Assembly (NCBI GenBank): GCA_903888395.1
Contig: CAISTO010000444.1
Span: 1 to 21,903 of the forward strand
DNA: 21,903 bases
Reading direction: 5' to 3'
From: an uncultured Bacteroidota bacterium
Lineage (GTDB): Bacteria > Bacteroidota > Bacteroidia > UKL13-3
Shown one piece after another: positions 1 to 8,030 of the stretch. The first letter of the stretch is position 1. Every line of letters starts with the position of its first letter. The translations under genes were made by a program, and so were the position numbers. The notes under the pieces are model-generated. The model had not been told where the DNA came from. It saw nothing but the letters and a program-made list of their open reading frames with translations, and did no database searches.

Positions 1-141
1 GGTGGAATGGGCATTACTGGCGAATATCCAATTATGCGCCACATGATGAACTTAGAATCGGTAGTTACTTATGAAGGTACTCACGATATTCATTTATTGA
101 TTACAGGGTTAGACATTACAGGAGAAAACGCATTTGTATAA
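1..141 (+). CDS. C-terminal end of acyl-CoA dehydrogenase, glutaryl-CoA dehydrogenase type (partial, 5' end outside window)
   Basis: Frame 1 is open from the first base to TAA at 139-141 and gives 46 residues starting GGMGITGEYPIMRH. The segment NLESVVTYEGTHDIH followed by LLITGLDITGENAF closely matches the C-terminal end of FAD-dependent glutaryl-CoA dehydrogenases, where the Glu in YEGTHD is the catalytic base that removes the alpha proton of the acyl-CoA. These enzymes act in the cytoplasm in lysine/tryptophan breakdown. The rest of the gene lies upstream of the window, so the exact substrate (glutaryl-CoA or another acyl-CoA) cannot be settled from this piece. A strong terminator follows 27 bases after the stop. 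Confidence 0.85.
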   Translation, partial: GGMGITGEYPIMRHMMNLESVVTYEGTHDIHLLITGLDITGENAFV

Positions 142-168
142 ATACATTTATAATTTAATTAAAAAAAA

Positions 169-199
169 GGCTAAGAGTGAAAACTTTTAGCCTTTTTTT
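169..199 (+). terminator. Rho-independent terminator after the acyl-CoA dehydrogenase gene
   Basis: A 10-bp stem, GGCTAAGAGT (169-178) pairing with ACTTTTAGCC (183-192) with one G-U pair, encloses a GAAA loop of the GNRA type. It is followed by seven T (193-199) and preceded by an A-run. This is a textbook intrinsic terminator for the gene ending at 141. Confidence 0.93.
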
Positions 200-309
200 A
201 TAGATTATTTTTTAACCCAAACCTTTGGTTTCGTTTCCTTATTTTCTTTTAATTTAAAAAGTAATTTTAAAAAAACCTGAAAATACTTTTAAAAATTGAT
301 AGTTATATT

Positions 310-332
310 TTGGCTAATAATTATATTTTCGC
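310..332 (+). promoter_or_regulatory. Predicted Bacteroidota promoter for the M16 peptidase gene
   Basis: TATTTTCGC at 324-332 is one base off the Bacteroidota -7 consensus TAnnTTTG followed by C. The 11-mer TATTTTCGCAT (324-334) recurs exactly before frr (8985-8995). In both places a TTG lies 11 bases upstream (here 310-312), which is shorter than the usual -33 to -7 spacing, so only the -7 part is confident. It lies about 35 bases before the ATG at 366. Confidence 0.5.
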
Positions 333-365
333 ATTTTAAAAACAAACGATCAATTGAATATAAAA

Positions 366-3329
366 ATGAAAAATTTTATCCTATTACTTTCTGTCTTTTT
401 AGTATTGCATACCAATGCACAAAAAACAGTAAAAAATGCTGTTCCCGTAAAAACTTTTGTTACCGTTGAAAATACATCGGCAGACGGAAAGTACAAATAC
501 ACCACGGTTACAAACGATCCATTAGGTGTAAGAACTTACAAATTAGCAAATGGTTTAACAGTAATGATGAGTGTAAATAAGAAAGAACCACGCGTTCAAA
601 CTTATATAGCTACCAATGCTGGAAGTAAAAACGATCCTGCAGATAATACTGGTTTAGCACATTACTTGGAGCATATGTTGTTCAAAGGAACCGATGTATT
701 TGGAACAAAAGATTGGAAGAAAGAAAAAGAACAATTAGATAAAATTGATGCTTTGTATGAAGTTTATAACAAAACTACTGACGATAAAAAACGTACCGAA
801 ATTTATCATTTAATTGATTCGGTTAGTGGTGTTGCAAGTACTTTTGCCATTGCCAATGAATATGATAAAATGTTAATGTCGATTGGAGCGCAAGGTACCA
901 ATGCATTTACAAGTTTAGAGCAAACGGTTTATGTAAATGACATAGCACAAAATCAAATAAGCAAATGGCTAACCATAGAAGCTGAACGTTTTAGAGCACC
1001 AGTTTTACGTTTGTTTCACACAGAATTAGAAGCAGTTTACGAAGAAAAAAATATTAGTTTAGACAATGACGGCCGCAAGGTTTACGAAGCATTATTAAGT
1101 AATTTATTTAAAAGCCATCCATACGGAACACAAACTACCATTGGAACAGTGGAGCATTTGAAAAATCCTTCATTGGTTAAAATCCGTAATTTTTATAATA
1201 CTTATTATGTGCCAAATAACATGGCAATTGTATTAAGTGGCGACATTAATCCGGATGCTTTAATAGCAGAAATAGATGCTAAGTTTAGTTACATGCAGCC
1301 AAAAGTTATTCCTGTATTTAACAGCCCGGTTGAAAAAGCTAGAACAGAACCAACCATTGTAAATGTTTATGGCCCTGATGCTGAAAATATGATGATAGGC
1401 TTCAGATTGCCAGGATCTGGCACAAAAGAAGAAATGCTTTTTACCATGTGTGATATGATTTTAGCAAACTCAAAAGCAGGATTAATTGATTTGAATTTAA
1501 CTAAAAAACAAGCTGTTTTAGCAGCTTCTTCTAGTGTTTGGGTAAACCACGATTATAGCATTTCGTTTTTAACGGGTAAACCTAAAAAAGGTCAATCGTT
1601 GGATGAAGTTCGCCAGTTATTATTAGACCAAATAGAGATCATTAAAAAAGGAAACTTTGATGAAAGTATTTTAAAAGCAATTATTGCTAATTTGAAAATA
1701 GCAAAAATTGAAGAGCAAAAATCCAATGGTGGCCGCGCTGGTGCTATGCTTGATGCATTTACACTGAACCGCGATTGGAAAAATTCAGTATCTATGATCA
1801 GTGACATGAACAAAATTACAAAAGCAGAAATTGTGGCTTTTGCCAATCAATTTTTTACCAATGATTACGTAGTTGTTAATAAAAAAATAGGGGAGGACAA
1901 AGAAATTACCAAAGTTCCAAAACCAATTATTACTCCTGTTAGTGTTAATAGAGATGATGTTTCACCATTTGTTACTAAAATAAATGAAACACCTAATGAT
2001 AATATTAAACCTAAGTTTTTGGATTATAGCAAAGATTTGATTTTTGATAATTTAAAAGGAAAAGCACCTATTTATTATGTGCAAAACAAAGACAATGATT
2101 TGTTCCAATTATATTATGTGTTAGACATGGGTAAATTCAATGATTTGAAACTCCCTTTTGCCATTAACTTATTACAATATTTGGGTACTGATAAAATGAC
2201 AAGTGAGCAAATTAGTAAAGAGTTTTTTAAATTGGCTTGCGATTTCAATGTGTCGGCAAATAATGAACAAGTATATGTTACTTTAAGTGGGTTAAATGAA
2301 AATTTTGAACCTGCTGTAAAGTTATTCGAATATTTATTGGCAAATGCAAAACCAGATACTTCGGCTTTAAATAATTTAATAGAGCGTACTTTAAAAGGCA
2401 GAACAGATGCTAAATTGAACAAAAATGCTATTCGCAGTGCGCTTACGGCTTATGCCATGTATGGTGCTAAAAACCCAAATACTTACATGCTTTCAGAATC
2501 AGAATTACATGCTTTAAATGCCGCTGATTTAGTAAAAAATTACATACAAAAAATTAGCCAATACAAACATAATATTTATTATTTCGGTCCGCTTTCAGTT
2601 GGCGCATTGAAAAACACATTGTCAGTTTACCACAAATTACCTGCTTTGCAACTAGCATATCCGGCAGCTATAAGTTTTAAACGCAATGAAACCAAAGAAA
2701 ACACTGTTTATTTTACCGATTACAAAATGGTTCAAGCAGAAGTTTCTTGGTTAAATAAATCGGATAAAAATTATGATTCAACAGCCGTACCAACCTTACA
2801 ATTATTTAACGAATATTTTGGTGGTGGAATGAGTAGCATTGTTTTTCAAACCATTCGCGAGAGCAAAGCATTGGCTTATTCAACGTATTCGTTTTACCAA
2901 ACTCCAAGTAAAAAAACAGATCCTTATTACACCATAGCTTATGTAGGAACTCAAGCCGATAAAATTAATGAAGCCATTCCTGCAATGAATGAATTATTAA
3001 CTACTTTACCTAAAATAGATGCCAATATTGATGGTGCAAAAGCATCAATAAAAAACAATATTGAAACAGAAAGAATCAATGATGAATCAGTGATTTTTAA
3101 TTATGTAAACAATCAAAAATTAGGCATTCACCACGATTTGAGAAAAGATGTGTATGAGCAAATTGATGGCTTAAATTATGACGATGTAAATAATTTTTAT
3201 AAAACTAATTATACTGGCAAACCTTATTTTTACTCAATAGTAGCCTCTAAAGAAAAAGTAAATTTAAGTGATTTAAGTAAATATGGAAAAGTGGTAGAAG
3301 TAAGCATTTCCGATATTTTTGGGTATTAA
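366..3329 (+). CDS. Secreted M16-family (pitrilysin/insulinase-like) zinc metallopeptidase, two-domain form
   Basis: The protein has 987 residues from ATG at 366. A possible TTG start at 354 would only add four residues before a good signal peptide (MKNFILLLSVFLVLHTNAQ), so the ATG was chosen. The inverted zinc motif HYLEH is at residues 99-103; Glu220 and Glu227 in TELEAVYEE fit the downstream glutamates of the family, the second being the third zinc ligand. About 70 residues are inserted between HxxEH and the GAQGTNAFTS strand, as in many secreted Bacteroidota M16 proteins. The C-terminal half carries the non-catalytic partner signature (FGGGMSSIVFQTIRESKALAYS, near residue 815). It is probably periplasmic or cell-surface and degrades peptides; the substrate is unknown. 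It stands alone, with its own promoter and a terminator about 100 bases downstream. Confidence 0.9.
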   Translation: MKNFILLLSVFLVLHTNAQKTVKNAVPVKTFVTVENTSADGKYKYTTVTNDPLGVRTYKLANGLTVMMSVNKKEPRVQTYIATNAGSKNDPADNTGLAHYLEHMLFKGTDVFGTKDWKKEKEQLDKIDALYEVYNKTTDDKKRTEIYHLIDSVSGVASTFAIANEYDKMLMSIGAQGTNAFTSLEQTVYVNDIAQNQISKWLTIEAERFRAPVLRLFHTELEAVYEEKNISLDNDGRKVYEALLSNLFKSHPYGTQTTIGTVEHLKNPSLVKIRNFYNTYYVPNNMAIVLSGDINPDALIAEIDAKFSYMQPKVIPVFNSPVEKARTEPTIVNVYGPDAENMMIGFRLPGSGTKEEMLFTMCDMILANSKAGLIDLNLTKKQAVLAASSSVWVNHDYSISFLTGKPKKGQSLDEVRQLLLDQIEIIKKGNFDESILKAIIANLKIAKIEEQKSNGGRAGAMLDAFTLNRDWKNSVSMISDMNKITKAEIVAFANQFFTNDYVVVNKKIGEDKEITKVPKPIITPVSVNRDDVSPFVTKINETPNDNIKPKFLDYSKDLIFDNLKGKAPIYYVQNKDNDLFQLYYVLDMGKFNDLKLPFAINLLQYLGTDKMTSEQISKEFFKLACDFNVSANNEQVYVTLSGLNENFEPAVKLFEYLLANAKPDTSALNNLIERTLKGRTDAKLNKNAIRSALTAYAMYGAKNPNTYMLSESELHALNAADLVKNYIQKISQYKHNIYYFGPLSVGALKNTLSVYHKLPALQLAYPAAISFKRNETKENTVYFTDYKMVQAEVSWLNKSDKNYDSTAVPTLQLFNEYFGGGMSSIVFQTIRESKALAYSTYSFYQTPSKKTDPYYTIAYVGTQADKINEAIPAMNELLTTLPKIDANIDGAKASIKNNIETERINDESVIFNYVNNQKLGIHHDLRKDVYEQIDGLNYDDVNNFYKTNYTGKPYFYSIVASKEKVNLSDLSKYGKVVEVSISDIFGY

Positions 3330-3334
3330 TTATT

Positions 3335-3360
3335 ACGTCATTGCGAGGCACGAAGCAATT
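3335..3360 (+). repeat. REP-like intergenic repeat remnant (CATTGCGAGGCACGAAGCAA type)
   Basis: The sequence ACGTCATTGCGAGGCACG followed by AAGCAATT starts 6 bases after the M16 stop codon. ATTGC and GCAAT can pair around a 10-base loop. From memory, closely similar words recur as dispersed intergenic repeats in many bacterial genomes including Bacteroidota. Only one copy is in this window, so its repeat status here rests on that knowledge. Confidence 0.55.
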
Positions 3361-3407
3361 TTAATATATAAAAAATGATTCTTACTTCATAATAAAAAAA
3401 ACTTTTG

Positions 3408-3423
3408 GTCAGTTCGAACTGAC
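3408..3423. repeat. Perfect 16-bp palindrome GTCAGTTCGAACTGAC
   Basis: GTCAGTTC (3408-3415) is followed at once by its exact reverse complement GAACTGAC (3416-3423), in an AT-rich gap between the REP-like repeat and the terminator. It could be a dispersed-repeat remnant or a dimer binding site. Neither can be chosen from one copy. Confidence 0.7.
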
Positions 3424-3428
3424 AAATC

Positions 3429-3467
3429 AAAAAACGCTAATCCATTTATTTGGATTAGCGTTTTTTT
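3429..3467 (+). terminator. Strong intrinsic terminator downstream of the M16 peptidase gene
   Basis: A 16-bp perfect stem runs from AAAAAACGCTAATCCA (3429-3444) to its complement (3451-3466) around the 6-base loop TTTATT. It has a GC-containing core and seven T at 3461-3467. The A-tract on the left arm makes it symmetrical, so it could also work in reverse, though both flanking genes are on the + strand. Confidence 0.93.
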
Positions 3468-3539
3468 GTTAAACAAAAAAATGTCCAACAGTTAACACAT
3501 TGTTTAAAAATCAATCTTCATTTAGGATGTTACAAAGTT

Positions 3540-3547
3540 TACATTTG
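3540..3547 (+). promoter_or_regulatory. Possible -7 box TACATTTG close to the start of the GT2 gene
   Basis: TACATTTG is an exact TAnnTTTG match, but it ends only six bases before the ATG at 3554. If used, it would give an almost leaderless transcript and would exclude the upstream start codons (ATG 3527, TTG 3500). No well-spaced TTG -33 element is visible. Confidence 0.3.
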
Positions 3548-3553
3548 TGCTTT

Positions 3554-4684
3554 ATGATTATTTCTTTCAACAATATCAATATTTCAGTTTTAGTAGTTTT
3601 ATTACTAAGTGTTTGTGTGCTTTTATTTTATTATTTCCAATATTTTTTAAAACTTGGAACTTATAAAGCCAATGCTGAAAGCTATTCAGAACAGCTACCA
3701 ATTTCAATAATTATAGCTGCAAGAAATGAATATGCTAATTTAGAAAAAAATTTAAAATCAATCTTAGAACAAGATTATCCCAATTTTGAGGTAATAGTGG
3801 TAAATGATTGTAGTTGGGACGAAAGCCAAAAACTGTTAGAATATTACCAAGAAGTATATCCGCATTTGCGTATATGTGAATTAAAGGAACAAGAAAAATA
3901 TCCTACGGGTAAAAAGTTTGCTTTAACCATGGGAATAAAAGCAGCTTTAAATAACAATTTGATTTTTACTGATGCCGATTGTAAGCCAGCAAGTAACCAA
4001 TGGTTAGCCTTCATGGCATCAAAATATAATAATGAAAAGGAGTTGGTTTTAGGCTTTTCACCTTATGCTTTCCAAAATGGTTTTATCAATTTAATAGCTC
4101 GTTTTGAAAGTGCCGTTACCGCTATGTTTTATTTTTCGGCTGCTATTCATAAAAATGCATTTATGGGAGTTGGACGCAATTTAGCATATACCAAAGAATT
4201 GTTTTTTAAACAAAAAGGATTTGCTTGGCACCAACACCTCATTAGTGGCGATGACGATTTGTTTGTAAACCGCGCTGCCTCTCCAACCAATGTGGCTATT
4301 CAAATAGATCCAGCAAGTTTTATGTATACCGAAAGCAAAAAAACCTTTTCGGATTGGATTAGTCAAAAAACCAGACATAATGCTACAGGTAAGTTTTATA
4401 AAGTTGAACATAAAGCATTTTTAGGAATTTTTTATGCGGCAAACTTATTGTTTTATGTATCAATAATTGGATTGCTAATTATTGATTTGAATTTTTGGAA
4501 AATAGTTTTAAGTATTTATTTGTTTAAATTAATATGCCAAAGTGTGGTGTATTTTTTAGCATTTAAAAAACTAAAATACCAAAACCTAACATGGTTTATT
4601 ATTATCCTTGACTTCCTTTTTGTAATTTATATATACTTGTTTGGAACCATTGGTTTGTTTGCCAAACAAAGGAAAAGGTGGTAA
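3554..4684 (+). CDS. Membrane-anchored family 2 glycosyltransferase (processive-type motifs)
   Basis: The protein has 376 residues from ATG at 3554. An N-terminal membrane helix (about residues 10-32) is followed by a GT-A domain: SIIIAARNEYANLEKNLKSI, then VIVVNDCSWDES, then the DxD nucleotide-sugar/metal motif DADCKP (Asp140, Asp142). GDDDLF (232-235) supplies the likely catalytic Asp, and QKTRH (271-275) is a variant of the QxxRW motif of processive or lipid-modifying GT2 enzymes. Three to four helices close the protein (about 290-370). The active site faces the cytoplasm, using a nucleotide sugar and probably a lipid acceptor; the acceptor cannot be named. ATG at 3527 or TTG at 3500 would extend the N-terminus by 9 or 18 residues without adding a recognisable element. 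It lies alone between a terminator and a repeat patch. Confidence 0.85.
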   Translation: MIISFNNINISVLVVLLLSVCVLLFYYFQYFLKLGTYKANAESYSEQLPISIIIAARNEYANLEKNLKSILEQDYPNFEVIVVNDCSWDESQKLLEYYQEVYPHLRICELKEQEKYPTGKKFALTMGIKAALNNNLIFTDADCKPASNQWLAFMASKYNNEKELVLGFSPYAFQNGFINLIARFESAVTAMFYFSAAIHKNAFMGVGRNLAYTKELFFKQKGFAWHQHLISGDDDLFVNRAASPTNVAIQIDPASFMYTESKKTFSDWISQKTRHNATGKFYKVEHKAFLGIFYAANLLFYVSIIGLLIIDLNFWKIVLSIYLFKLICQSVVYFLAFKKLKYQNLTWFIIILDFLFVIYIYLFGTIGLFAKQRKRW

Positions 4685-4699
4685 AATGTCTATTTTTAC

Positions 4700-4752
4700 A
4701 AAGATTATAAGATTACAATACCGATTTATCAGGAGAAAGATTACAAGATTTA
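4700..4752. repeat. Degenerate 9-bp repeats based on AAGATTACA
   Basis: The 15-mer AAAGATTAYAAGATT occurs at 4700-4714 and again at 4736-4750, exactly 36 bases (four 9-mers) apart. The intervening 9-mers are degenerate. The segment fills the first half of the gap between the convergent GT2 and ccmF genes. Confidence 0.55.
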
Positions 4753-4757
4753 TTTAA

Positions 4758-4810
4758 ACTAAAAACTAAGTACTAAAAACTATGGTCTATGGACTATCGT
4801 CTATCGTCTA
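4758..4810. repeat. Degenerate heptamer tandem array (7.6 units) ending in the ccmF stop codon
   Basis: Read in sevens from 4758: ACTAAAA, ACTAAGT, ACTAAAA, ACTATGG, TCTATGG, ACTATCG, TCTATCG, TCTA. Every unit fits (A/T)CTA followed by three variable bases, and neighbouring units share their variable bases in pairs, as expected from stepwise duplication and drift. The last bases (4808-4810, CTA) are the complement of the TAG stop of ccmF. Confidence 0.8.
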
Positions 4811-7336
4811 CTTAGCTGCTTGAATTCTTTTTAAAATAGAAAGGAATAATCCAATAAGCATAATAATAGTTCCTGCCCAAACCAAGTTAATCCAAGGAAA
4901 TTTTATAGCTTTCATAATGATAAAATTACCAGTATTGTCAACTTCTGAGGTTTCAATGACTATTTTTTTACTGGTAGGATTTACCGATTTAAAGCTAAAC
5001 TTGGTTTTTATTTCTTCGCTAAATGCATCAAAACTAGCCGCGGATTTATCTTTTATTCCATAAAGTGGCGTAATTTTATATTCATTATCCAATGTATAAA
5101 TACTTATTTCGGCACCAATTAATATTTCTGATTGATCAAAATCGTCTTCTTTTTGAACATTAGATGAAATGTTTTTCAATACACAAATGGCATTACTTAA
5201 ATGTATTGTATCGCCATGTGAAATTTCATGTTTTTTAGTGTTTACAAAATGTGTTTCCCCTTTTTTAGCAGGAACAGAACTTACATAAGTAAATATATCG
5301 TGACTAATATAATGTTTGGTATCAGGGTTAGCCACTAAACCAAATTTAGGATTGATTTGAGCATTTGGATATAAGTTAAATTCATAATCAACAGCGCCAG
5401 TTTTCTCATTTGTTTTTTTGTAATTTACCTTATAATAAGTATTTACCCATTGTTGGCTGTCGCTTACATAAGTTATTATATAATCGCCCATTTTCAATGG
5501 TTTTCCGCCTTCCAAATACACGTTTTCAGTATTACTTTTAACATCAAATTCTGGATTTAAAGCTACCCCAGATTGATTAATTGAAATAACTTCTTTATTT
5601 GCTGATGAAACCAAAACACCAATTAATAAAACACCAAAACCAATATGCGCAACCGATGCACCAACTAATTTTATTTTACCTTTAAAAACAGGTTTTAACA
5701 AACTTGCATTTCCAATAATGGCATACAATGCCGCAAATAATAATGCAATGAAAATATAGTTTTCTAATTTAAATGCAAAGAAAAGTGCAAAGGCTAAAAC
5801 TCCAGCAATGATAAAATGCGTAATGATTTTTTTCAAACCTTCAGCACCATTTTTTTTGTATTTTAAAACATGAGCTACACCAGTTAAAGTAGCAATAATA
5901 ATTGCTAAAGGCATTTGCCATTTATTATAATGGTTAATTACATCGGTAGGAGGAGCCAGTTTTAAATTAAATAAGTTATTGAATACAGGTATAGAAGTAG
6001 TTAATATAATTTGAAATGCTGAAATCCCAAGCATTAAACTACCTATAAACATCCAAAATTCTCGGGTATATATTTCATCATCTTTTGCCGATTTTGGAAC
6101 ATATTTTATAATATAATAAATATTTGAAATAATTGCTAAAGAGCCAATTACAATTAAAGGCCATTTATTGATGCTTAGTTTTTCGCTAAATAAAATACCA
6201 ATTACTAATAAGATTAATGTACTAAAGTTTATCCAAAATATTAAAGGTTTTTTCTCTAAAATTAAAGGAACTAACCATACAAACATCAATACAAAAAGTA
6301 ATAATTGTCCGCTCATTCCTAAATCGGTAAAAGCATGAACAGATGAGTTTCCTAAAACGCCACTTCTGGTTAAAAATGTAGCATATAAAACCAATATAAA
6401 AGTAGTAATTATAAATCCAAAAGTAGCTTGTAAAGCATTGCCAGTGGCACGATAAATAAGCATTAAGTGCATACCTGCAATTAAAGTTAACCATGGAACT
6501 AACGAAGCATTTTCAACGGGATCCCAAGCCCAATATCCGCCAAAACTTAAACTTTCATAAGCCCAAAATCCGCCCATAATAATTCCCGCTCCCAAAACCA
6601 TAATACTAACTAATGCCCATGGTAAAGCAGGTTTTATCCATTCGCTAAATTGTTTGCGCATTAAAGCTGCAATGGCATAAGCAAAAGGAACAACGGTGGT
6701 GGCAAAACCAAAAAATAAAGTAGGAGGATGAATGACCATCCAATAATTTTGTAATAAAGGATTCAGTCCATTTCCATCTTTTACTTTACTTAAATAATCA
6801 GGCATTTTAAAAATTGGCGCATTTGACATTACGTTTCTTAATAATTCAAAAGGGGAACTTCCAAATTTTAAACCCCAGAATTTAACGCCCAACAACATGC
6901 TTGTTAATGCTATTTGCGAAAGCATTACCACAAACATTACTGGATTTGTCCAACTTTTAGCGGTAGCAACAATTAGCCAACCAATAACCATTTGCCAAAA
7001 AATCCAAAGTAAGAAACTACCTTCTTGTCCTTCCCAAAAACACGAAATCATAAAGTGAACGGGTAGGTCGCGGCTACTGTGTTGCCATGCATAATGGTAT
7101 TCAAAATAGTGACTGTAAATGATATAAAATAAACTGCTAACGATGGTTAACACTGAAATGGTATGGACATAAAAACTCCATTTTGCAGTTTTTTTCCAAT
7201 ATTTTTCAAGTGGATTTTTTTCTGCAAAATAGAAAGTAATTGCCGATAAAATAGAAGTGATGAAACTGAAAATAATAGCTAAACGCCCAATATTTCCAAT
7301 CCATAAATGTTCGCCTTCAAAAATTATATTGCTCAT
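4808..7336 (-). CDS. ccmF: Cytochrome c maturation heme lyase CcmF (CcmF/NrfE family)
   Basis: The protein has 842 residues with about 14-16 predicted membrane helices. The heme-handling WWD motif GGYWAWDPVENASLVPW is at 267-283. The flanking histidines His290 and His334, with His203 in WMVIHPPTLFFGF and His564 in SVAHIGFGVLL, fit the four conserved CcmF histidines. FWEGQEGSFLLW (100-111) is another family block. A hydrophilic, periplasmic-looking segment (about 580-810) precedes the last helix. CcmF joins heme from holo-CcmE to apocytochrome c at the outer face of the inner membrane. The family is usually about 650 residues, and the extra length sits mostly in the C-terminal soluble part. 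None of ccmA-E/H is adjacent, so it is separated from the rest of the system or the rest lies elsewhere. It has a good -7 box and an ATG start. Confidence 0.93.
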   Translation of the reverse strand: MSNIIFEGEHLWIGNIGRLAIIFSFITSILSAITFYFAEKNPLEKYWKKTAKWSFYVHTISVLTIVSSLFYIIYSHYFEYHYAWQHSSRDLPVHFMISCFWEGQEGSFLLWIFWQMVIGWLIVATAKSWTNPVMFVVMLSQIALTSMLLGVKFWGLKFGSSPFELLRNVMSNAPIFKMPDYLSKVKDGNGLNPLLQNYWMVIHPPTLFFGFATTVVPFAYAIAALMRKQFSEWIKPALPWALVSIMVLGAGIIMGGFWAYESLSFGGYWAWDPVENASLVPWLTLIAGMHLMLIYRATGNALQATFGFIITTFILVLYATFLTRSGVLGNSSVHAFTDLGMSGQLLLFVLMFVWLVPLILEKKPLIFWINFSTLILLVIGILFSEKLSINKWPLIVIGSLAIISNIYYIIKYVPKSAKDDEIYTREFWMFIGSLMLGISAFQIILTTSIPVFNNLFNLKLAPPTDVINHYNKWQMPLAIIIATLTGVAHVLKYKKNGAEGLKKIITHFIIAGVLAFALFFAFKLENYIFIALLFAALYAIIGNASLLKPVFKGKIKLVGASVAHIGFGVLLIGVLVSSANKEVISINQSGVALNPEFDVKSNTENVYLEGGKPLKMGDYIITYVSDSQQWVNTYYKVNYKKTNEKTGAVDYEFNLYPNAQINPKFGLVANPDTKHYISHDIFTYVSSVPAKKGETHFVNTKKHEISHGDTIHLSNAICVLKNISSNVQKEDDFDQSEILIGAEISIYTLDNEYKITPLYGIKDKSAASFDAFSEEIKTKFSFKSVNPTSKKIVIETSEVDNTGNFIIMKAIKFPWINLVWAGTIIMLIGLFLSILKRIQAAK

Positions 7337-7351
7337 GTATTTAAATTAGAA

Positions 7352-7361
7352 CGCAAATGTA
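7352..7361 (-). promoter_or_regulatory. -7 promoter box for ccmF (TACATTTGCG on the minus strand)
   Basis: On the reverse strand TACATTTGCG is an exact TAnnTTTG plus C match, 15 bases before the ccmF ATG. A TTG lies 12 bases further upstream (7374-7376 on the plus strand). A short 5' leader follows. Confidence 0.6.
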
Positions 7362-7562
7362 AGGAATCTTAAGCAATGAAATAATTTTTAAAAGTTGAGT
7401 GAAGTCAAAAAAAAATGAAGGTTTTGAACTTTTACAATATTTTAAAATTGATATGCTAACTCTTTCATTCATAAATTTTAGCGTTCATGATTGTGTTTAA
7501 TTTTACAAACTATTTTTTAAAGCGCGTTTTTTTATGCTTATTGCATTAGTAAAAAAAAACAT

Positions 7563-8003
7563 ATGAAAAAAATTGCATTATTAATAATCGCATTTGTATC
7601 CATCATATTTTCTGCAAACGCTCAAAAAAACGCTGACGATATAGTTGGCGTTTGGGTAACAGGAAGTGGAAAGGCGCATGTTAAAATAGACAAAGTTGGA
7701 AACTATTATTTTGGCAGAATAGTATGGCTAAAAGAACCTTTAAATGATTTAGGCAAACCCAAATTAGATAAAAACAATGAAGATGTTACTAAGCTAAATA
7801 AAACAATTATGGGAATGCAATTGGTTGGTGGCTTTGAATGGAAAAATGATAATTTATGGGACAACGGTAATATTTATGACCCAGAAAATGGCAAAACGTA
7901 TAAATGCAAATTGGATTTAGAGAACTTAAGCACCATGAATGTAAGAGGATTTATTGGTATAAGTTTATTTGGAAGAACGGATATTTGGAAAAGAGTTAAA
8001 TAG
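7563..8003 (+). CDS. Secreted DUF2147-domain protein
   Basis: The protein has 146 residues. Residues 1-20 are a clear signal peptide (MKKIALLIIAFVSIIFSANA). The rest fits the DUF2147 family: DDIVGVWVTGSGKAHVKI at the start of a small beta-barrel, GRIVWLKEP, GGFEWKNDNLWDNGNIYDP in the middle, and the ending FGRTDIWKRV. The family consists of small periplasmic or secreted proteins of unknown biochemical role with a lipocalin/calycin-like barrel; no catalytic residues are known. The upstream gap of 226 bases is shared with divergent ccmF and holds AT-rich promoter candidates (for example TTG at 7491 and TATTTTTT at 7511), too ambiguous to fix. A GT2 gene follows after 27 bases with no terminator, so the two may be cotranscribed. 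Confidence 0.85.
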   Translation: MKKIALLIIAFVSIIFSANAQKNADDIVGVWVTGSGKAHVKIDKVGNYYFGRIVWLKEPLNDLGKPKLDKNNEDVTKLNKTIMGMQLVGGFEWKNDNLWDNGNIYDPENGKTYKCKLDLENLSTMNVRGFIGISLFGRTDIWKRVK

Positions 8004-8030
8004 ATTTTTTTATTTTTATAGTAAAAACCA

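Noticed and set aside
354..365. TTG at 354 as start of the M16 gene (also TTG 3500, 13999, 19477, 21430 for other genes)
   Set aside because: In each case an ATG a few codons downstream gives a normal signal peptide, helix or family N-terminus. The exception kept is TTG 9703. TTG 19477 remains possible.
7440..7562. Promoter of the DUF2147 gene (TTG 7491 with TATTTTTT 7511, or TAAATTTTAGC 7472)
   Set aside because: Two weak alternatives of equal quality in very AT-rich sequence; neither is an exact TAnnTTTG match.
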